Origin: Hydractinia symbiolongicarpus | Lineage: Eukaryota; Cnidaria; Hydrozoa; Anthoathecata; Hydractiniidae | Reading direction: 5' to 3' | Assembly: GCF_029227915.1 (NCBI RefSeq) | Contig: NC_079886.1 | Coordinates: 11,617,501 to 11,681,500, forward strand | Length of the DNA stretch: 64,000 nt | Part shown: positions 39,901-49,498 of the stretch, in pieces | Layout of the letters: the number at the start of each line of letters is the position of its first letter | How positions within the stretch are numbered: position 1 is the stretch's first letter | Notes under the pieces: model-generated | Databases searched by the model: none | What the model was told of the DNA's origin: nothing | The model's input: only the letters and a program-made list of their open reading frames with translations | Program-made: the position numbers and the translations under genes

Positions 39901-42234
39901 ACAGACTTAGCTTCTCTATAAATTTTAACAGACTTAGCTTCTCTATAAATTTTAACAGACTTAGCTTCTCTATAAATTTTAACAGATTTAGCTTCTCTAT
40001 AAATTTTAACAGACTTAGCTTCTTTCTGGGCTATTGACATTATGAATCGGAATTATAGGAATTTTTGTAAGGAAGTATTAATGCACGAGAGCGTTTTTGT
40101 TTATGCCCTTTTTTGTAGTCCGGGTATATGATTAAAATTTTTATTATCGTTTTCAGTGTTGTCATATCATGCACCTTCAAGACCTTTAGAAACTTCTGAA
40201 GATGATATAGATGGGTTGTTAGATAATAATGAAGTTGACATTTCTAATGATGAAGAGGTTGATGACAATGACGATGAACTACCAGAAGAAGAAGAGGAGG
40301 AAGACGAAGATGAAGATGAAGATGATGAAAGAGAAGAAGATAATGACGATGATGATGATGAAGACGAGGATAAAGATTATGAAGGTTTAACTATTTCACT
40401 TTATTTTTTGCATAGAAACAGATAGATAACTTATAGGCCTTAGAGATCCCATGGTAAAAGGTGCTGGAGTTAATCTCGGCGAAAAACCTTATGGTCCCTT
40501 TTCTTTATCTGTATTGTCTATCAATGTCATCACTTTTTTGAAATGTATAAAAACAAAATAGAAAAACAATATGTTTCTTCGGATCATCCAAAAATAAAAA
40601 TTAAAAAAATTTCTTTTTTTCAGATGTCGCTGATTTCATAAATAACGAGATATTAAAAGAGGAAACCGTGGAAGATAACAGTAATTGCTTAGTTATTTAT
40701 AAAACATCTTGTGCAATGTTTTCACACCAAGAAGGGCATCCAAGTTATATATAAACCTCTTTAATAATAGCCACATTTTTGCTATCTGTCCGTAAGAAAC
40801 GCAACGTGTCACGGGCAGACGAAATAGCGTGAAATTTAAAGACGGATGACCCCGTGGATTTTTCTACAGATTAACGACAAGTCTCTATAGTAATAGCCGT
40901 ATCTGTCTGTCGGCAAGAAAAGTGTTGTGCAACGGGCACATGAAATAGCGTGTAATTTAAAGACGGACGACCCCGTTGAACTTTACACGGGTTAGCGACT
41001 AGTCTGTATTATAATACCCCCGTATACGTTTGTCTGTCACGCAAAATGCAAGACGCACGTAATGCGGTAAAAAAAACAAAAAAAAAACGGACGAACCCGT
41101 GAATTTTTCTACGGACCACCGACTAGTATAACACTATTTACCTTTAGAGAAAAACAAGAGCTTTTGCACAGGAAAGAAGAACGGAAATTATCCGTCGAAA
41201 AAATGCGGCATGTTTATCACGTGCGCTCACGGTTATACACATAAAAGAAGTTGCCCAGGAGGACTGAGTTACGACGCTAAAACGGATAGATGCAACTACC
41301 CGCTATGCAAAGGTGTGTTTAAGTGCTATTTAAGTTCGTTTTAAATTTTTTACCGCTTTTAAGCGAATGTTCCCCATTTTAAGGAAAAGGATTTTGTGTT
41401 GGAAAAAACGATGGAAACTTTGCTGATCCGAAACGATGTTCTGGGTACATATCCTGTTCAAATGGAGTGGCCTACCGACAAAAATGTCAAAACAACCTTC
41501 ACTTTAACGCCACTTCAAATCAGTGTGACCACAAAGACAAATCTCCTTGCAAAGGTTTGTCATTAGAATTCAGCTAAATACATATGTATATTTGTATTAA
41601 CTGAAAAGTTGGATATGAAATTTAACATCAAATCTCAGAGCTTCGATACTCGCTTCAATTTGAGAGCCATAAGCAGAATTTACAAAAAAAAATAATAAAA
41701 AACACGTTTTCGTCAACTTTTTTTGTGGAGCAACATGGAACAACTAACAAAAGAGATAGGTAGGCATTAGTTTAAAAGGCGACGCTTTTCTGCTTTGCTA
41801 AATTTCTTTTGAAATTTTATTAACGTGCTTTAAAGCAGAAAAAACGCCATAAAATAAAAAGTACTTTATTTTTTTCTAAAAAAAATTTAAATATAGTTTC
41901 AAAACAATTTGCATTTACAACGTTATACCTTTCGTTTAACCGAAATATGATCAAGCAAACCATGCATTCACTTAAAAAATGTTTGATTATTAATAAGGAG
42001 GTTCTCTTTATAGAGACTTGTGAGGTGGATGGAAAATTTTACAAATCCAGCGATAGGTTTATATGGAGATGTACCCACTCTTGCATTTGCAAGGGACCAA
42101 ATCACACGTGTGAACCACTTTGCCCAAGAACACATCGCAACTGTGGACCAAATGGGAAAACAAAATCAGTTACAACACAAGTTACAACAAATCCAACTTG
42201 CTTCTGCACTAAAAGTATTTGTATCACAAAATAA
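27925..42234 (+). CDS. Putative secreted protein: signal peptide, acidic region, two CBM14 domains, VWC-like domain
   Basis: Six exons join in phase through GT-AG introns, all phase 1: 27925-27979, 40157-40384, 40624-40680, 41148-41312, 41384-41554 and 42014-42234. Exon 1 encodes a signal peptide (MFIKIFFRFVVLSLSCSF). Exon 2 gives a very acidic segment (runs of E and D). Exons 4 and 5 each encode a six-Cys chitin-binding type 2 domain (SFCTGKKNGNYPSKKCGMF; GFCVGKNDGNFADPKRCSGY). Exon 6 encodes a VWC-like Cys-rich domain (CEVDGKFYKSSDRF, CICKGPNHTCEPLC) and the TAA. Predicted length is about 295 residues. Such proteins bind chitin or matrix outside the cell. The link of exon 1 across a 12 kb, repeat-filled intron is the weakest part; exons 2-6 are firm. 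Confidence 0.68.
29591..29917 (-). repeat. 3' LTR of the copia element
   Basis: 327 bp, TGTTGAAA...TTTCAACA, no difference from 31916-32242 seen by eye. It is the 3' LTR because the element is on the minus strand. Confidence 0.95.
29961..31742 (-). CDS. copia Gag-protease-integrase polyprotein, truncated
   Basis: 593-residue frame from ATG 31742. Gag region first (KPLNGTNYATWKVQCRMAL); zinc knuckle CYHCGKIGHVKRYC near residue 220; protease WIVDSGATCHMC near 285. The integrase zinc region follows (HRRYGHLGV...CEPCIDGKQ) near 435-470. Integrase Asp residues are in IHSDVCG and FKTDNGGEY. The frame stops directly after TPKTPQQNG-type sequence (PKTPQQNG), where VAER with the catalytic Glu is expected. 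MNRTLEE follows in another frame, then the purine tract. So the third catalytic residue and everything after it are gone. Order PR-IN is that of Ty1/copia. Confidence 0.92.
   Translation of the reverse strand: MNTEQMAMESTKVLIKPLNGTNYATWKVQCRMALIKDGLWGIVDGRENAPTEEREIPKFNLRRDRALATIVLSVEPTLLYLLGPDPEDPTEVWKKLADQFQKKTWSNKLTLRRKLYDLKLKDGQSVQKHGKALTEIFDELAIIGDPLDDESKVVHLLASLPDSYDMLVTALEASAEVPKLEVVTERLLHGESKRKDKDTLETNVKAMTSNHGNPRKGPRCYHCGKIGHVKRYCKELTKKFERQTPSTYGKNRMKPQNVCTAEEEEDDDEEIISLVAENTLAVNGKSDWIVDSGATCHMCNEEELFEEISSLEIPQDITVSDGYSVQAIGKGTVTLEMNISENRNVVCKLSNVLFVPQLSYNLLSVSKAATNGKKFQFEDFKCDIVDAKHRIIGTATKHGNLYHLNCNGLRNKKNHTVMKCDNNATTKEEIWHRRYGHLGVQNLKRLARDKLVEGFDYDATKKPTFCEPCIDGKQGKIPFPKTGRDRSKNLLGIIHSDVCGKIETKLLSGAEYFVTFIDDKSRYVWVYVMKHKSEVFEKFKEWKATVEKSTGIQIKTFKTDNGGEYTSKEFEDYLKKEGIHHEFTIPKTPQQNG
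31902..31915 (-). promoter_or_regulatory. Primer-binding site matching the tRNA-iMet anticodon arm
   Basis: Directly inside the 5' LTR the minus strand reads GGTTATGGGCCCAG. The complement CTGGGCCCATAACC equals the anticodon stem-loop of animal initiator tRNA-Met. Drosophila copia and yeast Ty5 use a half-tRNA primer from this internal region, so the same mode is likely here. Confidence 0.8.
31916..32242 (-). repeat. 5' LTR of the copia element
   Basis: 327 bp, no difference from the other LTR seen by eye. It lies upstream of the gag-pol frame and next to the primer-binding site. Confidence 0.95.
32788..33060. mobile_element. Two tandem Helitron-like short units
   Basis: Units 32788-32958 and 32959-33060 each start TCTATA(A/T)TATAATA-like, contain GTCTGTCTGTC, carry a hairpin (CCGTGGA/TCCACGG at 32930-32947) and end CTAG about 7 bases after it. 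The next unit or a T follows at once. TC start, 3' hairpin and CTRR end are Helitron hallmarks. No Rep/helicase gene is present, so these are non-autonomous. Confidence 0.55.
34362..36402. repeat. Inverted pair of about 85 bp repeats, 2 kb apart
   Basis: 34362-34445 (CCTCGTCCCCAAGGTTTTTT, then AATATGAGAGA) is matched in reverse by 36318-36402 (CCTTGGGGACGAGG end). They may be terminal repeats of one element or two MITE copies in opposite orientation. The 2 kb between has no recognisable transposase. Confidence 0.5.
34739..34786. repeat. Near-perfect 48 bp palindrome
   Basis: Two 23-base arms starting TAAGCATATTAACAACC pair perfectly around a 2-base GT centre. It would extrude as a long hairpin. 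No adjacent gene explains it. Confidence 0.9.
37108..37830. repeat. Dispersed repeat, copy 2 (uninterrupted, copia empty site)
   Basis: Paralogue of the repeat at 29228-32620. At 37459-37468 it reads AACTTCATCG where the other copy has ACTTT, the copia element, then ACTTTATCG, so it shows the site before insertion. Similarity ends near TCTCTCGCTTAAAATTTAT. Confidence 0.72.
39429..40022. repeat. 27 bp minisatellite, 22 copies
   Basis: Unit TTAGCTTCTCTATAAATTTTAACAGA plus C or T. On the minus strand it stays open and would encode REAKSVKIY 22 times. The only variation I see is one C/T position, giving the order TTCCCCCCTTCCCCCTTCCCTC along the array. The coding frame is probably incidental to the 27 bp period. 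Confidence 0.92.
40758..41126. mobile_element. Three tandem Helitron-like short units in an intron
   Basis: Units 40758-40881, 40882-41002 and 41003-41126 (121-124 bp) share the start TCTNTANTAATA, a CTGTC block, CCCCGT(G/T)GA near the 3' end, and an end CTAG (CAAG in the first). They lie within the 40681-41147 intron of the CBM14 gene. The first two contain GAAATAGCGTG, also seen at 5115. Confidence 0.55.
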
Positions 42235-43296
42235 GATGACATCAAGTGAAGGATATTTTATCTGTTAAATGCTTTTCTAATTAATTCTTTATATCATGAT
42301 TGGCTAAATATCAAATATGCACTTTTCAAATATTGTTTTTTTTACTGTTGCCAATACGTGTTAAAAAGTTCTTATCCGCAGCTCCAGAAGTTTATATTGC
42401 GGCGTTCAATTCTTAATTTCAATTACATTAAAGATGGCAGCGTGTCTGAATTTTTATTGATTGTTAAAAACGTTGCCCCTCTTTGAACGCTCAAAAGGTT
42501 GTCTCGTCTTAACTTTTAAAGTTACCAGGCCAATGAAAACATCTAATGAGCATCCCTAGATACTTAACCCTAAGAGCTGCGACAAAAAATGATGAAATGC
42601 AGCCTGATTAACATTAGTTGATCCATAAATTCCAGTGGTTCAATGTACAGTGCAGTCATGTTCAGCAAGTGCCTTTATCACAGCTACGGATGCGATTTGC
42701 GGCGAAGTGAGTAGGCAATGCCGGTGTATACCTATTGCAAACATTTAAAACACAAGAGTTACTTTTTTCTAACACTGAAGTGTATAAATATCGGAAATAA
42801 TAATTTTGAAAAAAAAAATGATCCTTAAATAGTTTGCAAGTTTATATATATATTACACTCCCGGTTATTTGAAAGTCTAAGGGGGATTTTACTTCAAATA
42901 ACTGAAATTCCGAATAAGTGAAAATTTTGTTATTCTAGCCAAGTTTTTCTCTTGGTAGGTAGTTTTGAAGGTATTTGATGAAATAGGTGGGAAATTGTTG
43001 GGGCCGATCTCCTAGAGGGCTGTATAATACATGTATAGTATTAATGACATAGAATTATTTCATGGAACAGTATATATGCATATTTCAATAAAAGACTTCA
43101 TCCAACTACAATTGAAATATAACTAACCAACAAAAACTTGTTTCATAAATATATAAACAATGCACGGTTCGTTGTGGAAATAATAAATACAAAGGTGAGT
43201 TTTACAAATGACGTCATGGAAATCTAGTAAAAAATACGCAAAAGCTTTATTTTATTTTTACTATCTCGCCTGCCAGGATAGTATTGGTTTCCAACT
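42235..43296. other. AT-rich intergenic stretch
   Basis: Downstream of the CBM14 gene. No canonical AATAAA close to the stop was obvious, and I see no gene or TIR pair. Confidence 0.4.
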
Positions 43297-43642
43297 TCTA
43301 ACTAACTAACTGACTGACTGACTGACTGACTGACTGACTGACTGACTGACTGACTGACTGACCGACTGACCGACTGACCGACTGACCGACTGACCGACTG
43401 ACCGACTGACCGACTGACCGACTGACCGACTGACCGACTGACCGACTGACCGACTGACCGACTGACCGACTGACCGACTGACCGACTGACCGACTGACCG
43501 ACTGACCGACTGACCGACCGACCGACCGACCGACCGACCGACCGACCGACCGACCGACCGACCGACCGACCGACCGACCGACCGACCGACCGACCGACCG
43601 ACCGACCGACCGACCGACCGACCGACCGACCGACCGACCGAC
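43297..43642. repeat. Compound tetranucleotide microsatellite
   Basis: Three zones: a short CTAA and then ACTG run to about 43360, alternating ACTG-ACCG to about 43512, and pure ACCG to 43642. The long minus-strand SVGRSVGR frame is a product of the repeat. Confidence 0.95.
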
Positions 43643-43784
43643 TTCGTACCTACACTCTCTTAGTACTTGGAAGTCATCTAAATGACGTTTCAGGCCAAAA
43701 TTGGTATTTGTTTTCGACAAAATTTGGCACAGTAAACAGAAATAGTATCTTTGAGATTAAAACCTCGAAAGTAGCTCTGGACCT

Positions 43785-43844
43785 GTCTGGTCACGTGATG
43801 AAAATATTCACATATAGTGGCATATTTTCATCACGTGACCAGAC
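43785..43844. repeat. Inverted repeat with 23 bp arms containing CACGTG
   Basis: Arms 43785-43807 and 43822-43844 (GTCTGGTCACGTGATGAAAA type) pair perfectly around a 14-base loop. Each arm holds a palindromic E-box. Confidence 0.88.
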
Positions 43845-45073
43845 TTAAGTTAGACTCGATTACCTGTTTTGTGCTTGTAAACTAGCCGTTTTAATTTGTC
43901 TTATCGTTTGTTGGAACCTAATGGGGTTCGTGATTTAGCACAACTTGAGAAAGTGGTTCTTTTAAAGCACTTAGTAAATTTTTGAAAACCTTTTCAAATG
44001 TTTAGGCTACATGTAAATATGAAACTTAGTTACGTAGCCAGTCTTTGTTTTGTAGCTTAGGTGTGCTAGTTTTAGCTACATATAGCTAGCTAGCTAAGTG
44101 AAAGTCAAACTTTACGTACAAATTAGCTAATTAGCGTGCTAAATGCACAATAATTAGCTAATTTTTTATCCAGTATATTGCCCTTTTCAATCATAAGCTT
44201 AAATTTGATTTCCGTCAACAAAAGCTGAATCCTTAAAATCGCCTGATGAGATAGAGAGAGAGATAGATAGAGACAGCGCAGCTAGGCTGGACGGTCGAAA
44301 CTTATCCAGGCTAAAACCTAAATCCTCGTTTTGACAGATTTTTTTCTGAGAACGAGGCTTAAATGAGTTTTAAGCCAATAAGAATCCTAACATTGCAACA
44401 AATTGTTTTATTATCCAATGAACAATACTTTATTTTAAAGTTTATATGCTATCGAAAGTTAAAGCTCGTGCAGTGTAGCATAACGAAGATCGTCTTATGA
44501 TGAGCCATCTTTGATGTTCTTAACGTTTCCCTTTAATAATTACGTCACTTCCTTCTGTACAATTTTGCAAGCATGTAGACTAAAGCTATATTCAGCAGAA
44601 CTAATTAATTATTCATTGTTTCAATTTAAAGAGGAATTGTTGAGGCTGAATATTTCTGGTGAAAGATAATATATTATAGCTATAAAATCGTGACAAGTGT
44701 GTTATAAAAAAAAATTCAGAATATGTAGTCTGAAAATAAGCTTTCGTAACTGATTAGGTAAAAACATTTGCTGCCACCTTTAAAGATAATTTCAAAGTTG
44801 TGTTTCAGAGAAAAAGAGAAAATCCATAAATTTTCAGCCTTGCCGTTGTTCTTATTTTGTTTTTAATTGTTCATCAATTTTCAGCTTTATTAGTTTTCTT
44901 CTTTTAAAATTGTTCTTATAGAGAAATGAAGTTTATGTAAGTTAAGTTAGCTATGATTTACAGTTAATAATAATCAAAAATTGAATTTTAAAATTTTAGA
45001 ATATTCAATGATTTTATTCCCCCATATTATTCAGTCCTCTTCAAAGTTCAGTACTTTTTCAGATTATTGCTAA
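43845..45073. other. AT-rich intergenic stretch before the HECT-like gene
   Basis: No gene seen. It contains a TAGCTAGC-rich patch (44086-44100), a GATAGA run (44250-44272), and AAGCCAATAAGAATCC at 44372, which may be a decayed TIR of the HECT/integrase element. Confidence 0.35.
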
Positions 45074-46869
45074 TGGCGGAAATTTTTAAGCCGCAGGGCT
45101 TCTTGTTTTAAACACAAGTTTAACCAAGTGGCTTCCACTGCTGAAAGACTCCAAAAAAGTTGCCATTTATGTATCTCTTATGAGAAGATGCAAGTCCTCC
45201 AAGTAATTCTATGTTTGGATTTGATTGTGATGATGCTCACAACTTACCACTTACCATTCCTAATTTGGATTTTGGAAATGACTTCTTGGTTGCAGAAGAA
45301 GATGATCAGCAGATTGTTGACGTTCCTGGTAAGTACAACAGCCTCAGAAAATTTGAAAGTACTTGGTACAGTAGTCTGATATAATTTCGTTCGATATAAT
45401 TTGTGTCGTATGCTAATTTGTCTGGATAGAACAGATTTTATTTGGCCGTAGGTAATTTTGGTCTTATTTCCCAAGGAATTTTCTTTTGAAAATTAGTCTT
45501 AATCGATAAAAAAAACCTACACACAATGTATATACAGTTAAAGTTTATATTTTTAGAAACTGTACCAAATACTGGTTTCCATGGTGATAACATAGTCGAT
45601 TTGGAATCTGGAATTGTACCTGACCATCAAAACGATAATAATCCCAATTTTGAATTTGAAGCTGGTACAAATCATCATGATAATTCTGTCATCAATTTGG
45701 TATACGAAGGTAACCCTAACTAAGTTGATAACCTCGTAGATTTGGAATCTCCAGCCACCTTAAACCATCGTGACACAACTGTGGATTTGTCATCCCACGC
45801 TAGCTCTAGCCACACTAACTTGGAACCTGATAGCAACAAAGTAAATTTGGTTCTTTCTGATGATATTAAAACTATCAAAGTTCATAGGTTGCGCTTGAAG
45901 AAAGATATGATCAACGGCTTCAAACAAATAATGGAAAACGATAAAATAAATTCACAATTATTGATCGTTCTGCAACCAAGAAAGTGGCGTTGGTATTGGA
46001 GTTGACAGAGATTTTTATACATCTTTTTGGATGGAGGTTGCTGATTCTCTCTGTATTGAAACATCAGAAAGGGTACCTTTCATAAGGCATGATTTGTACT
46101 TTGAGGAATGGGAATCAATTGGAAAAATACTGAAACATGGATACACCAAAACTGGATATTTTCCAATTTTTTTAGCCAAAGGTTTTGTTACGTATTGTTT
46201 ATTTGGGGACACACCGCTCTCTAATGATCTGCTCATGGAATCTTTTTTAAACTTTGTGTCACCAATGGATGCATCATTATTAAAAGAAGCCCTGAAAACC
46301 ACTAATCAAGGAATATACAAGGACGAGGATTTCATAGATCTTCTAGACCGCTACAACTGTAGATCCAGTGTTAATCCACTCAATGTTTATGGAGTTGTTC
46401 TTGAACTTGCACAGCAAGAAATAATACAAAAACCGTTCATCATGGTTTGCAGTTGGGCGAAAACACTACTATGTTTGAAAGAATATAAAGAATTTTCATC
46501 AATATATTTCTTGAAAAACTTTTACGATGCTGTTACACCTTCTACCAAAAAAGTTATAAACTATTCGTTGCAGATCCGAAGACAGAAGGACAACGATGTT
46601 GTTACAAATATTTGCTTCAATATGTTCGTGGGCTTGACAATACTGATCTTGTGAAATTGTTGCGATTTTTGACAGGTTCAGACATAATTTTATGTAGAAA
46701 AATAGATGTGTCATTTGTTGAAATGGGTGAAAATGCTGCCAGAAGACCAATTGCGCATACGTGTGCGCCTTTATTGGAACTGCCGTATTCGTACCGCAAT
46801 TTTTGTGAACTCCAGGAAGAATTCCAGAATATCTTGCGGGTGGATAGCTGGGGAACTGATTTTACTTGA
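45074..46869 (+). pseudogene. HECT-like domain gene, broken
   Basis: Reading frames in order: a first exon-like piece to 45327 (SMFGFDCDDAHNLPL, FGNDFLVAEEDDQQIVDVPG, donor GTAAGT). A second piece follows from about 45557 with a repeated VDLES/Asn-rich acidic linker and an in-frame TAA near 45721. Then come RLRLKKDMINGFKQIM and, after a frameshift near 45980, DRDFYTSFWMEVADSL and ERVPFIRHDLYFEEW (46031-46560). Another frameshift near 46575 leads to YVRGLDNTDLVKLLRFLTGSDI and RPIAHTCAPLLELPYSYRNF, typical of the HECT C-lobe with the active Cys in HTC. HECT-like proteins of this kind are multiplied in fish and invertebrate genomes. Dead copy, probably part of a transposon. Confidence 0.6.
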
Positions 46870-47427
46870 TATCATATACTATATGTATTTACTTGATATT
46901 TTTATATAGTTTTAAATTACGTTCTTTTTTTGCTTAATTCAGAAACCTTCAGAAATAGTTGAGAACAAAACGTTATATAAACATGACAGTGCACATATTT
47001 TATTTTGCTATTAGGAGTGTGTTTGAAATTCGATCATGTTATTATTTTATACAAAGGCAGTTACAGCAGTGTTCTGTACAAACTTGGCGATTTCTATTTG
47101 GACACTTCACATAGAAACTATTTTATAAAATTTTGTTATATATGAACTTGGAGATTTTTACTTGGATATTTTATATGAGTTAGAGTTTTGTTCTATTTAA
47201 ACTTGGAGATACTTTTTTCACCGGGAATGACCTAATTAGAATCCCTTACTGGTTAAGTGGACTATAATTTGGTAATTCGCGGCATACGTGTGGTGTGTTG
47301 TACCATTTATATTTCTGAGCAGCATGTTTTTTTGTTCGGAAGACAGCATTATATAAAAGAAAAATGGCATATCTTTTTTCTGGAAAACAAACTAAGTAAA
47401 CTGTTCATAAAGAATTAGTTCAACTGT

Positions 47428-48061
47428 TCATGAATATTCTGCAATTTTTTGAATAAGGTACGCATACAAATTGAAACAGCCTTCGAAATTATCTGGCACG
47501 TTCCAACCATCTTGAGCCATCAAAGTGGTAGCAAATTCACCAAATTCGTCAGAAAAATCTTCCACTGTACGTATCGAAATACTTGAAAATTCTGAAACCT
47601 CGTCTAAATCGACATCTTTCAAAAAATTCGTTCCTCCGTGTAAATGAGGCAAAAAATACATTGTATTGGGTCTTCCACTTGGTCCGCCATTTTTAGATTT
47701 GGAAATTAGATGTTGATTCCATTCCTGTTTTACGGTTCGTATTTTTTCACGGATAAGGCGCATAAAGCAAAATCTTGCACAATGGAGTAAAACAGCGTCT
47801 GAGGGATCGTACAAATCTCTAACCACAAGGTCTTTGAAGAAGGAAACCCACCAACCAGGACGGTCTCGAAACATCTTTGATCCAATGTTTCTGGATTGCG
47901 ATATCGGTTTTGAGATGTTGAAGCAGATCCTTTTTACGCATCCCTTGAACGCCTTTACATAGCCCACGACCTTTTGCAATATCTCGTAATTGATTTACAG
48001 TGTATGATTCCATGTTATATACAGTTTCCAACAAAATCATAAGATTACATTTCTGCTCCAC
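47428..48061 (-). pseudogene. SAP plus integrase-core protein, catalytic part deleted
   Basis: From ATG 48061: SAP/HeH-like YTVNQLRDIAKGRGLCKGVQ and GMRKKDLLQHL. A frameshift near 47900 leads into RDRPGWWVSFFKDLVVRDLY, LHCARFCFMRLIREKI, VKQEWNQHLISKSKNG and GRPNTMYFLPHLHGG. The second set is the C-terminal half of the eukaryotic integrase-core family (PF24764-like), likely an IS3EU-type transposase; that name is inferred. The DDE part expected between the two blocks is missing. The gene converges with the HECT-like gene. Confidence 0.58.
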
Positions 48062-48266
48062 CTAGCGTTTATTGCGAACAGGGAATTTCCCTACTCATTT
48101 TGTACGATAGGGAATTTCCCTTTATGCGCGTAGAATATTATGTGAATTGCGCTAGAAATTTTTGGGATCTTTTATTCTACATGATGACGTCACACTATTT
48201 GAATATTAGGGGCTAGGTCTTGGCTAGGCGGTGAAAATTAGGGATATGTGTTGGCTAGGTGCTGCC

Positions 48267-48400
48267 TATTAGGTACTTGTTCGTGGGCGTGCGCGGGTGC
48301 GTTTTAGGGACTGTGCCAGAACAATTTCACTGAATATTAGGGACTTGTTGTGGGCGTGCGCAGGTGCGTTTTAGGGACTGTGCTAGAACATACATTTCTC
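48267..48400. repeat. Two 68 bp imperfect direct repeats
   Basis: TATTAGG(T/G)ACTTGTT..GTGGGCGTGCGC followed by GTGCGTTTTAGGGACTGTG occurs at 48267 and 48335. It lies between the integrase-core gene and a small frame at 48533. Confidence 0.8.
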
Positions 48401-48532
48401 TATCTCTTGTGTTGAGATTTTAATCAAAATTCAATTGTTTAATGAAATCAAATTTTGCATTTGCACTTCTATAAAAACACATTTCATTAAAACATTCAAA
48501 TTTCAAAAGTTCAATTCATTCGAGAATTCAAG

Positions 48533-48661
48533 ATGACGGAGCTAGCAGCTTTGTTAATGTTGAACAAATTATTTGATTCACACAAAGAAAATCTCACTCG
48601 TAGTGCAACTCCAGATTTTGTTAAGCGTCTGGATTTTTCAAGCGACAATACGGGTTTTTAG
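48533..48661 (+). CDS. Possible 42-residue leader or first exon
   Basis: ATG 48533 to TAG 48661 (MTELAALLMLNKLFDSHKEN; ends RLDFSSDNTGF). It ends inside sequence (TTTTTAGGCATTCTGATTGGC) with weak inverted similarity to 44372-44393 (AAGCCAATAAGAATCCTAA), so it may be a remnant at the edge of the HECT/integrase element. Low support. Confidence 0.25.
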   Translation: MTELAALLMLNKLFDSHKENLTRSATPDFVKRLDFSSDNTGF

Positions 48662-49348
48662 GCATTCTGATTGGCTTAGCGCAAGAAAGATGGTAGCTTA
48701 AAATGTAAAAAAGCACGAAAAAAAATATTTAAGAAGCATTGGAAATGATTATATATCTAACGCCTACAATACATTTATTAATAAAAACATTTTCATAGGA
48801 TAGAAACAAAACAATGTCAAGTTTAACAGTTAAAACAACCAGATTCTCCAACATTTCGTCTGGATGCTTCTTCAACATGGCTAGTTAACTAGCTACATTA
48901 TCCATAAAAAACGATGATCTGATATCCAGTTTTATCAAAAATACTAAATACAGGGCGACGGTAGCATAAAAAATACATCTCCTCTCATTTTTAGATTCGT
49001 TCCTTCAGCTTTGTGGTTACCGAGTCAATAAAACTCGTTGAAGCCCGTGTTATTCTTAGCTAGTTAGGTAGTTAAAAAAATTACTTCAATATTCGTTGTG
49101 ACTATATTTTAGCTGCGCATTCAACTTTACACATTATTCTGTACGTGTCGAACTTCGTAATGTTTTGTTTAGAAAGTTTTATTCTATAGGGACTTTCGAA
49201 TTCTAAATAGAATGTTTGTTTTTAGACAAAACGTTTTCGAATTTTGACCTCGAGTGTTAACAAAAGTAGTGCTAGTGAATTATATTATTAAAAGAACACT
49301 AAACTAAAATTCTTATTTTTTATTTTTATCTAACTTAGACGGTTAACA

Positions 49349-49498
49349 AATACAATAATAGCGATTACCCCGTGCTGTACCGAAAATATCGCCGTCAGTC
49401 ATTGCACCGACCTCGCAAGCTTGGTCGGCACTTACACCTCGGGCGATATTTTGCAGTACAGCCCGGGGTAATCGGTTATTATTGTATTAGGGTGAAAC
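49349..49498. repeat. 150 bp fold-back element
   Basis: Outer arms AATACAATAATA...ATTACCCCG and their inverse (CGGGGTAAT...TATTATTGTATT) plus GTGCTGTACCGAAAATATCG against CGATATTTTGCAGTAC pair over about 45 bases each side. An inner CCGACC/GGTCGG pair surrounds the centre. The predicted transcript is a long hairpin. Confidence 0.8.

Larger units (their letters stand above)
27980..40156. other. 12 kb first intron (if exon 1 is correct), mostly repeats
   Basis: Apart from the elements listed separately, I see no gene in 27980-29227, 33061-34361, 34787-36317, 36403-37107 and 37831-39428. These are AT-rich and hold scattered short frames without supporting motifs. Confidence 0.5.

Noticed and set aside
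39429-40022. CRISPR-like repeat array
   Set aside because: Units are contiguous with no spacers, and the genome is eukaryotic.
39351-40040. 229-residue minus-strand frame of REAKSVKIY repeats as a protein gene
   Set aside because: The 27 bp unit is a multiple of three and has no stop in this frame, so openness is automatic. No flanking domains, splice sites or promoter support it.
43298-43720. 140-residue SVGRSVGR frame as a protein
   Set aside because: A direct product of the ACTG/ACCG microsatellite, which is stop-free in this frame.
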